Origin: Sphingosinicella microcystinivorans
GTDB taxonomy: Bacteria; Pseudomonadota; Alphaproteobacteria; Sphingomonadales; Sphingomonadaceae
Length of the DNA stretch: 64,000 nucleotides
Assembly: GCF_003634215.1 (NCBI RefSeq)
Contig: NZ_RBWX01000007.1
Location: 1,350,945 to 1,414,944, forward strand
Reading direction: 5' to 3'
Shown one piece after another: positions 52,507-59,857 of the stretch. How positions within the stretch are numbered: the first letter of the stretch is position 1; every line of letters starts with the position of its first letter. The notes under the pieces were generated by a model. It searched no databases and was not told the DNA's origin. It saw only the letters and a program-made list of their open reading frames with translations. A program made the position numbers and the translations under genes.

Positions 52507-55500
52507 TTACCATCGAGGTTTAATAGCGATACCGGTTACTGAAAGGAGAATGAGCAGGCCTACGCCAAACGCCATCTGTAACACATTGTGGCGCGAGCGG
52601 AGGGCGAACTCGGACGTCGTGGGTGCAGGAACGAGTTCGTAACCGGACACCTGCGCCGCGCGCTCTGCCGGCAGCGCGGCGGCTGTAGTCGGAGGAGCTG
52701 CCGTTTCCCGGCCATGAGCACCGGCCGAAGATGGCGCGGTTTGAGTGGGTGTTTCAAGCGCAATGCTGTCGACGGTTTGCCCCACCATCTGTCGCAGTTC
52801 AGCGCGGATCGCGTCGTCGGCCACCCAGTCGCCGCGCTCTATTGCCTCCAGCATCGTTTCGACCAGCTTTTCCCGCGCCGCCGGATTGTGCCGGGCGAAG
52901 TAGCGATCCATGCCCAGATCATAGCGATCCCGCAGATAGACATCGCGCACTGCTTCCCAGTCCTGATCCGACACCAGCTCCGGGCGCATTTGCTCCCAGA
53001 GCGACATGGAATCGGTGAGATCAGCCATGTAGCGTGCGCCATTATAGCCACTGGCCTGCATCGCTCTGATCCACTCGGGGTTGAGATAGCGGCTGTCCCG
53101 CTCCCGCGCGTAAAAGCGGTCGATAGTCTCCACATGTGGTTGCCCCGCTGCCTGCTCGTTCGCGATATAGCTGTCGATTGTGCGGCCCGTTTCCTGCCGC
53201 ACCGCCATGGACAGGCCGCCCAGATAAGCCGCAGGCATCGGCGTATCGAGCAGGCCGTAAGCGCTGGACGAGCGGCTGAACACGGCCGCATCCACTGTAT
53301 CGAGATTGGCGGTAAAGGCCGCGCCATCCGGCTCACCTTCGTCATCATCGCCATAAGCATGGCCGATCCGCGCGCGATAGAGCCGGTCGAGCGCAGACTT
53401 GCTCCAGCCTTCGCGGTTGGCGAACTGGGTCGAGGGGGAATAGCCCCCCGGGGCTGTAGAAAAAATGCGGCGCAACGCCCGCTTCTCCGCGTTCTGCGGG
53501 TCGATACCCTGCGCCCGGAGTGCCTGTATCCGCGCCTGCGTTTCGGCGCGCACCGGATTGTCCGCCTCATGCGCCTGCGCGGCCAGGCGGATGGCTTTGG
53601 CGATAAGCGCCAGCTTCTCGCCGAAATGATCGCGATAGGTGCCCGATGTGGTTACCAGCACGTCCACGCGCGGACGGCCCAGTTCGGCGCGATCGACGAG
53701 CGCCACGTCCACCACATGGCCCCGCGCATCGCGGACCGGACGCACGCCAATCAGATGCAGGATTTGCGCTTCATTGCTGCCTCCATTCTGCGCCGTCTCA
53801 TTGGACCAGAGGACGAACGCCACCTTACGGGGCTGTCGGTCATGTTTCGTGCGATAATCCGCGAGCATGTCATCGGCGAGGTGCACGCCTTGAGCCCATG
53901 CCTGCATGGTCGGCACCGCCCGCACATCGAGCGTGTAAGGATTACGCCCGGCGGGCAGCGCGTCGGGATTACGGATGGCATCCTGCATCGGGCCGGGAGG
54001 AACATAACGGCCCGCCAACGCTGCGATGACCGCGTCCATCTCACGCGGGGCGCTGGCGATGCGCGCGGCATAATCGCGGGCGAGCGAGACTATCTCCGGG
54101 GGAAGGGCGTTTTTCTCTCCGCCGATGGCGCGCGCCACATCGGCAAGGTCCGGCGCGGCGCGGCCCACGGCCAGCATCGCCTGCACCATCTTCACCTGCA
54201 CGTCCGGTGATGGGGCCTGCCCCAATATGTGGCCGCCGAGCGGGATGGGGGCGCCCTCTGCCTCATCCAGATAGGCGGTAAGGGCGGTGCGAAGCTGATC
54301 GAGCGGCGCCTTGGCGGGATCGAGGCCGAGCGAGGCTGCAAGTCCCGCTGTTATCACCTTCTCGCGCAGCAGCGTTTCATCCAGCGTCTCACCTGCCAGC
54401 AAGGAACTAATCTCCGCGAGCGGCGGCGACAGCCCGGCGCGGGCGAATTCCGGCATGAAGCCGATCGTCACCGCCAGCGCGCGCCGCTTGTTGCCCACCC
54501 CGCCATTGGCTTGCAACGGCAGCGGCTGGATATGTGGCAGGTCGCCGATCAGCAGCCCCACGGCATCATCGGCGGCAGGGCCTTCCTGCTTGCCGGGCAT
54601 CAGCGAGAGTTGTGTGAAAAGCGGCAGATAGGCATCGGTTCGCCCCGCCTTCTGCATCCAGAGATAGAAGGCGAGATATTGATGATGGGGCGGCAGCGCG
54701 CCGGTCTCCTCCAGCGCCTTGCCTCCGGTCTGCGGCCCCCAGAGCGGATGCGCGGCGAGCAGGATCTTACCAAAGCGCAGCGCCGGAATGACGATCTGCC
54801 CGTCCACGGTCATCAGTCTGCCCGGTGGAGGCCCCCAGACGCGCTCTATTTCCCGCCTCAGCGGCTCCGGCAGAGTGGCATACCAACCAAGATAGGTCGC
54901 TTGCGGAATGGTGATCGCGCCCTGAGCGATCCGTCGGCGCAGCGTCTCCGTATCGCCGGGCGCGGCATTCGTCGCCTCCTCGGCCAACCGCCGCGCCAGT
55001 GCTTCACTGTCGGGAAGCGGATCGGCGCCAACGTCATAGCCCTCATCGCGCAGGCGATGGAGTAGGGCGACCATGCTGCCTTGCGCATCCATATAGGAAT
55101 CGGGGTCGCTGCCGACATCAGCCTCACCGGGTTCTTCATTATGATAGCTGATGACGATGCGCTTTTCGGCATTGGGCAGGCGATGCAGTCGCGCCCAGGC
55201 CATGGCGCGAGCCACTCGCAAGCGCACCTGCTCCGGCAGCGGCTGATAGCTGACCGTGCCGTCGGGCGCGGTTGCGCGCGCGCCGACAACCATCGGTTCG
55301 ACGATTCCGTCCAGTTCGCTCATAGCGAGTTCGCCGGTCGAGGCAGGCGCGAAGCCGCCGATGTTCTTGCGCCATGCGGAGGCCTCGCGGCGGTAATCGG
55401 TCGCGCACATCAATGGCGGTACGCCCAGCCGCTGCGCTTCGGCCACACCTGCCTCCGCTGATGCATAATCGATCCGGTTGCCGCACAGAATCAACGCATC

Positions 55501-56274
55501 GAGCTGGGTTTGTCCCATAATGCCGGACGCAAGGTCGCCGCCGCCCTCGCGCCAGACCGGCACCGGCAGGCCACCCTGCCGCTCCGTTTCCCGGATCAGT
55601 GCGGCGACTACCCCGGCATTGTCCGCCAGAACGAGACTGCGATAAAAGAGGATGCCGATTTTCGGGCGTGCCGCCGCATCGGGATACCGCGTGGCGATCC
55701 AGTCCAGATAACTTTCGACCTTGGTGAAGCGCGCCGGCGCCTCGGGATGCCAGAGCGCGAGCGCGGGATAGTCGACAGGCGGCGGCACGGTGACGGAGTA
55801 CCCCAGCACCTTTGCCGCCACATAAGTAAACAGCCCGGCGTAATTGTCTGCCGTCGCATTGTTCCAGTAACGCGCTACATCGGGATGCTCCGCGGGATCG
55901 ACAGTGCCTTCGATTGGCGTGCCGGGGCCGACCACCAGCACTTTCGTCCGTTGTTTGGCGTCCTCGATCTGCCGTGTGAAATTGAGCAGGCGCGGACCGG
56001 CGGCGTCCAGCAGCACAAGGTCATAACGGCCAAGATCGACACCCTCGATGGACGGGATCAACCCGCCGCCAAGGCCGAAAAAATCAACCTGCACATGGTT
56101 CGCCATCCGCGCAGCACCGGCGCGCGCGATGGTCGGCATCTCCGCGATATGGATCGAGACGAAGGCGATGCGCATGCGCGGCTTCGCCGCTTCCGGCTGT
56201 GCCGATGCGCTCATGGAGAAACCCGCACCGCACAGCAAGGCCAGCATAGTGGCGATGAGGCGGAGCAGGATCAT
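52507..56274 (-). CDS. Exported, membrane-anchored CobN-like protein (HmuS-like chelatase/dechelatase)
   Basis: A 1255-residue CobN/magnesium-chelatase subunit H family protein. Unlike cytoplasmic CobN it has a signal peptide (1-25, ending SMSASAQ) and a C-terminal membrane helix (about 1230-1250) with a Pro-rich linker before it, so the body faces the periplasm. Family segments include ISYHNEEPGEADVGSDPDSY, LPPHHQYLAFYLWMQ and GGSNEAQILHLIGVRP. No CobS or CobT (ATPase partners) is nearby. Its partners are a TonB receptor, an ExbB-like channel and a DUF2149 protein, as in the Bacteroidota hmu operons where HmuS removes iron from haem. ATG 56274 overlaps the DUF2149 stop (ATGA). Confidence 0.9.
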   Translation of the reverse strand: MILLRLIATMLALLCGAGFSMSASAQPEAAKPRMRIAFVSIHIAEMPTIARAGAARMANHVQVDFFGLGGGLIPSIEGVDLGRYDLVLLDAAGPRLLNFTRQIEDAKQRTKVLVVGPGTPIEGTVDPAEHPDVARYWNNATADNYAGLFTYVAAKVLGYSVTVPPPVDYPALALWHPEAPARFTKVESYLDWIATRYPDAAARPKIGILFYRSLVLADNAGVVAALIRETERQGGLPVPVWREGGGDLASGIMGQTQLDALILCGNRIDYASAEAGVAEAQRLGVPPLMCATDYRREASAWRKNIGGFAPASTGELAMSELDGIVEPMVVGARATAPDGTVSYQPLPEQVRLRVARAMAWARLHRLPNAEKRIVISYHNEEPGEADVGSDPDSYMDAQGSMVALLHRLRDEGYDVGADPLPDSEALARRLAEEATNAAPGDTETLRRRIAQGAITIPQATYLGWYATLPEPLRREIERVWGPPPGRLMTVDGQIVIPALRFGKILLAAHPLWGPQTGGKALEETGALPPHHQYLAFYLWMQKAGRTDAYLPLFTQLSLMPGKQEGPAADDAVGLLIGDLPHIQPLPLQANGGVGNKRRALAVTIGFMPEFARAGLSPPLAEISSLLAGETLDETLLREKVITAGLAASLGLDPAKAPLDQLRTALTAYLDEAEGAPIPLGGHILGQAPSPDVQVKMVQAMLAVGRAAPDLADVARAIGGEKNALPPEIVSLARDYAARIASAPREMDAVIAALAGRYVPPGPMQDAIRNPDALPAGRNPYTLDVRAVPTMQAWAQGVHLADDMLADYRTKHDRQPRKVAFVLWSNETAQNGGSNEAQILHLIGVRPVRDARGHVVDVALVDRAELGRPRVDVLVTTSGTYRDHFGEKLALIAKAIRLAAQAHEADNPVRAETQARIQALRAQGIDPQNAEKRALRRIFSTAPGGYSPSTQFANREGWSKSALDRLYRARIGHAYGDDDEGEPDGAAFTANLDTVDAAVFSRSSSAYGLLDTPMPAAYLGGLSMAVRQETGRTIDSYIANEQAAGQPHVETIDRFYARERDSRYLNPEWIRAMQASGYNGARYMADLTDSMSLWEQMRPELVSDQDWEAVRDVYLRDRYDLGMDRYFARHNPAAREKLVETMLEAIERGDWVADDAIRAELRQMVGQTVDSIALETPTQTAPSSAGAHGRETAAPPTTAAALPAERAAQVSGYELVPAPTTSEFALRSRHNVLQMAFGVGLLILLSVTGIAIKPRW

Positions 56275-56642
56275 GGCTTTGCACCCGCCGCCGCCTCCGC
56301 TTCGGGCACATAGACGACCTTGCCGTCGGGCAGGCGATAGGCCACGCCCAGCCGGTCGCCATTGCCGCTCAATTTGCGGTCGCTCACTTTCTCGACCCTG
56401 ATCTGCCTTCCATCCTTGCGGACGATCTCCATCCGCCCCTGCGCGTCGGTGCGGGTCATCGTCCAGCTGCTGTCCGGGTCGAGCAGCGAGGGCGCGCCCA
56501 CCATCGAATAGAGCGCCACCACCATGGCGACGATGAAGGCCAGGCTGATGTCGAACAGGTTGGCGATGCCGGCAAGCGGGTCCTCCTGCCAGCTTCCCTC
56601 ATCGCGGCGGCGGGCGAAGCGGACAGGCCGGCGGCGGCTCAT
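56271..56642 (-). CDS. DUF2149 membrane protein
   Basis: A 123-residue protein with one N-terminal membrane helix (about 30-50). The family signature DPLAGIANLFDISLAFIVAMVVALY is visible, followed by a periplasmic domain with a WTMTRTDAQGRMEIVRKDG segment. In hmu-type operons DUF2149 takes the place of an ExbD-like partner to the MotA/ExbB-type protein. Start and stop codons overlap both neighbours by four bases (ATGA), indicating a fixed stoichiometry. Confidence 0.88.
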   Translation of the reverse strand: MSRRRPVRFARRRDEGSWQEDPLAGIANLFDISLAFIVAMVVALYSMVGAPSLLDPDSSWTMTRTDAQGRMEIVRKDGRQIRVEKVSDRKLSGNGDRLGVAYRLPDGKVVYVPEAEAAAGAKP

Positions 56643-57172
56643 GCCTCCTCCCGTCGCAGCGCGCGCTCGGCATGGAAGCGCACGGCATCCAGATCCGCCC
56701 GCGCCCAGCCTTCCCGTACCATGGCGATGAGATAGGCGACCACGCCAACGCCAAGGCCGACGACGGTGCTGGAAAAGGCGATCACCATGTTGGAAGCGAG
56801 AACCTGGAGGTCGCCCCGCGCCAGCCCGGAAAGCGCGGTGGCCATCGGGATCAGCGTCCCCATCAGGCCGAGTGATGGCCCGACCCGAATGGCGAACCGC
56901 ACCGCGTTGAGCGAGCGGGCCGCATCGCTTTCCGCCCGCGCCACGATTTCCTCTATCGCCAGTTCATCCTCATGCGGATCGCCGGTCAGCGCCCGGTCGA
57001 TGGCGGTGCGATATCTGTCCCGCGCCGGGCGCTGGCTACGCCAGCGCCCGATGAAGCTGCGGGCGAACAGTCCCAGCGCGATGACCGTCCAGCACACGAC
57101 CCCCAGCAGACCGACGACGACCGGCAGGAACAAAAGATCGGAAATCGCGCCAAGCGCGTCCTTCGCCCACAC
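56639..57172 (-). CDS. MotA/TolQ/ExbB-family proton-channel protein
   Basis: A 177-residue inner-membrane protein from GTG 57172, with three hydrophobic helices (about 12-35, 100-125 and 130-152). The stretch VGPSLGLMGTLIPMATALSGL is the conserved channel motif of the family, and the large cytoplasmic loop lies between helices 1 and 2. It probably uses the proton gradient to power the dedicated TonB receptor or the CobN-like protein. The receptor gene ends two bases before it, and its stop overlaps the DUF2149 start. Confidence 0.9.
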   Translation of the reverse strand: MWAKDALGAISDLLFLPVVVGLLGVVCWTVIALGLFARSFIGRWRSQRPARDRYRTAIDRALTGDPHEDELAIEEIVARAESDAARSLNAVRFAIRVGPSLGLMGTLIPMATALSGLARGDLQVLASNMVIAFSSTVVGLGVGVVAYLIAMVREGWARADLDAVRFHAERALRREEA

Positions 57173-57174
57173 GG

Positions 57175-59220
57175 TCAGAACGTCCGGATATAGCGGATGT
57201 AGGCCGTGCGGCCGGGCATCCAGTAATCCGCCTTCTCATAATAATTGACGTCGAAGGCATTGGCGACTTCCAGCCGGATGCCGTCCTTCCGCGTCGGTTG
57301 CCAGCGCAGGCTGAAATCCGCTGTGGTGAAGCGGGCGAGCGTGAACTCCCCGCCCGCGCCGTTGGTGAAGATGCGCCCCTGGCTATAGTCCACATCGCGC
57401 CGGTCACCGTTGAAGCGGATGGTCGCCGTGGCGGAAAGGGTGCTGCCATTGGAAAGGGTCAGCGATCCGTTCGCCTTCCAGTCCGCGACGTTGCGGATGG
57501 CCGACACCACGCCTTCGGCGGTCCGGTCCTCGGCGGTGATGATATGCGTCACGCTGCCGCTGATCCGCACCCGGTCCGGCGCGAGGCCCAGCGCCGCGCC
57601 CGCATCGAGCGCGATCTGCGCTTCCACGCCTTCCATGCGGGAGGCGTCGGCATTCACATAGCTGGTCTGGCGCAGCGTCGGCGTTTCCGAGACGATTTCC
57701 GTCTTGATGCGGTTGCGCGTGCGCGAGTGGAAATAGGTGACGTCCGCGAACAGTGCCCCGCTCGCAAAGCCGATACCGGCATCCCAGGTCGTGTTGCGTT
57801 CCGGCTGAAGGTCCGGGTTGCCATAGGAGACGCGCCGCTGCGTCCCGGCGAACTCCTCATTCTCCCCCGCCAGTTGCAGCGCCTGCGGGGGCACGAAGGC
57901 CCGGCCGATGGTGCTGTGCGCGCGCACGCCGCCGCCCAGCTTCACCACGGCCCCGCCACGGGGATTGAACACCCCGAATTTCGCGGTGCCGGGCGTGAAG
58001 TTGGTCCGGTAGGGCGTCTCATAGGTTTTGACCGTGATCCAGTCATAACGGCCGCCCGCCGTCAGGTTCAGCCGCTCGTCGAGCAGGTTCAGCCCTGTCT
58101 CCGCGAACACTGCCTTGGTCTCCCGGCTTTCTTCCGGAGAGGAAGGCGCCTTGCGCGTGCCTTCCGCATTCCAGGACTTGCGGGCGGCCTCCACCCGCTG
58201 CCAGTCGCCGCCATAGGTCAGGCGCAAGGCCGGCAGAACGCGCCAGCTATCCTGCGCCTGCACCCCGCGAAACTCGGTCAGCGTATTGCTGGAAACATAT
58301 CGCGCCGATGCCACAGGCACTGTGTAATAATCATAATTCTCGCGCGAAGCGTAGCCGATCAGGCGGATTTCATGATCCAGCGGCGTCAGTTCCAGCCGGA
58401 CATCGCCGCTGATCCTGTCCGTCTGGTTACCGGACGGTGTTTTGGGATCATAGGATTGCGGCCCCGGCGCATCATTATCGAGGCTGGCAAAATCGACACT
58501 CGCATCGAGGCGGGCAATCGGGGACAAGGTGCTGCCGACCCGAAAGCGGCCCGATCCACGCCTGGACGTGCTGTTCGCGGCGCGCTCCCCGTCGCCCAGC
58601 CGAAAATTGCCACCCTGATTTACATAGCCCAGATCGAGATCGAAATCGACGCCGCGCACTAGATCGCCGCCCAGAGTCGCGCCGGAGCGGATGGTGGAGA
58701 AAGAGCCGCCGCCAATCGAGAATTGCCCGCCGAGCGGCCCGGAAGAACGACGTGTGATGATGTTGATGACACCGCCTACGGCGGATGCGCCATAGAGCGC
58801 CGAAGCCGGGCCTTTCAGCACCTCGACCCGCGCGACGCTCTCCGGCGCGATGGTGGTGAAGCTGCTCGATCCCGATGGACGCCCATCGACCAGAACAAGC
58901 ACCTGCGGGTTGATCGAAAACTCAAAGCTCGGCCGCAAGCCGCGCAGGCCGACACCGCCCAGCCCGTTTGGATACTGGATGACATCCACGCTCGCATTCT
59001 TCTTGAGCTGATCGATGAAATTGAGGCCGACCGTGTTGGCGAGCTGCTCTTCGCTGATCACTTCCATCGACGAGGCGACATTCTCCCGCCGCTCCTCCGT
59101 GCGGCTGGCGGTAACGACGATGTCCGAAGCCGTCGATGCAACTTCTTCTGCGTGGGCTACCTGAGCAAAAGTCGACACGGATACGGCGAGCAGGCACGCG
59201 CTATTCTTCTGGAAACGCAA
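57175..59220 (-). CDS. TonB-dependent receptor of the CobN-like operon (haem/cobalamin type)
   Basis: A 681-residue receptor from TTG 59220; an in-frame TAA 15 bases upstream rules out a longer form. It has a signal peptide 1-24 (ending AHAEE), TonB box region SDIVVTAS, plug (40-150) with GLRGLRP and VEVLKGPASALYGASAVGGVINIITRR, and a barrel ending in RYIRTF. The plug resembles BtuB/HmuR-type receptors. As the first gene of the operon it probably imports a metal-tetrapyrrole (haem or a cobalamin-like ligand) for the periplasmic CobN-like protein. Confidence 0.94.
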   Translation of the reverse strand: MRFQKNSACLLAVSVSTFAQVAHAEEVASTASDIVVTASRTEERRENVASSMEVISEEQLANTVGLNFIDQLKKNASVDVIQYPNGLGGVGLRGLRPSFEFSINPQVLVLVDGRPSGSSSFTTIAPESVARVEVLKGPASALYGASAVGGVINIITRRSSGPLGGQFSIGGGSFSTIRSGATLGGDLVRGVDFDLDLGYVNQGGNFRLGDGERAANSTSRRGSGRFRVGSTLSPIARLDASVDFASLDNDAPGPQSYDPKTPSGNQTDRISGDVRLELTPLDHEIRLIGYASRENYDYYTVPVASARYVSSNTLTEFRGVQAQDSWRVLPALRLTYGGDWQRVEAARKSWNAEGTRKAPSSPEESRETKAVFAETGLNLLDERLNLTAGGRYDWITVKTYETPYRTNFTPGTAKFGVFNPRGGAVVKLGGGVRAHSTIGRAFVPPQALQLAGENEEFAGTQRRVSYGNPDLQPERNTTWDAGIGFASGALFADVTYFHSRTRNRIKTEIVSETPTLRQTSYVNADASRMEGVEAQIALDAGAALGLAPDRVRISGSVTHIITAEDRTAEGVVSAIRNVADWKANGSLTLSNGSTLSATATIRFNGDRRDVDYSQGRIFTNGAGGEFTLARFTTADFSLRWQPTRKDGIRLEVANAFDVNYYEKADYWMPGRTAYIRYIRTF

Positions 59221-59246
59221 CTTAGACCCCTGTTATGAGCTGATTC

Positions 59247-59266
59247 GTGATATGAAATAACATCAC
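59247..59266. promoter_or_regulatory. Possible operator GTGAT-N10-ATCAC upstream of the receptor operon
   Basis: A 20-base dyad (GTGAT ... ATCAC) 27 bases before the receptor start codon, inside a wider dyad GTTATG ... CATAAC. The core ATGAAATAACAT is AT-rich. Such a site would suit a metal-responsive repressor, but it does not match the classic Fur box GATAATGATTATC. Confidence 0.35.
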
Positions 59267-59857
59267 ATAACTGGTCTGCCAATCGCCTTTTCGCGCCAGT
59301 CGTCTCGCGGTAGTGCGGGCGCGAGGTTCCTAAGCTTTTGACAAGAGTTTCCGGAGCATTGCGTCCGCCCGATCTGTCGCTACAGCAGCTTTCGATCGGT
59401 CCCGGCACAGCCGTCAGCCGCGCCTCGCTCATTGTACGGCGAGCGATCTCGTTCTTGACCCCCGCAATAGCCTCGGTCTGGAAGCCATCGGTGCCAACGA
59501 TGGCGTGGCCAGCGCACTACTCGATCCGATCATGAACGGCTCGATCAGCATGCGGAATGGCGCTGGTCATGGTGGATGGAATCCGAGACATACCGAGAGC
59601 CGCACTAGGCGTATCCTTTCTACCATATACGTGCGCAAAATTTCCGCATATATGGCCGCGTCGGCTCGAGGGCTGAGACATCGCCCACGCCAATGGATAC
59701 GCCTATTCGGCTAGCTTTCGCGATCACCGGGAAGCCAGTTCACCATATGAACGGCCGGCAGGTATCAACGAGTGACTTCAACTCCGCGAGCGGCTCCTTT
59801 GTCGGCGACTACTGCCCCACACTATGACCGCTCAGTCCGACGGAACCGCGCGCGTCG
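59267..59857. other. Non-coding stretch between the receptor operon and the relaxase gene
   Basis: About 590 bases. No intact gene is supported. Around 59430-59535 one plus-strand frame reads like part of a protein (DLVLDPRNSLGLEAIGA), which suggests a decayed gene, but no family is recognised. This is the likely junction between the CobN operon and the conjugative element. No cobalamin riboswitch and no clear att repeat were seen. Confidence 0.45.

Noticed and set aside
52588-54210. Open frame of 540 codons on the plus strand
   Set aside because: Antisense to the CobN-like gene, with no start signal or domain.
59221-59857. Cobalamin riboswitch before the TonB receptor
   Set aside because: I looked for the B12-box and a long structured leader and saw neither; only short dyads are present.
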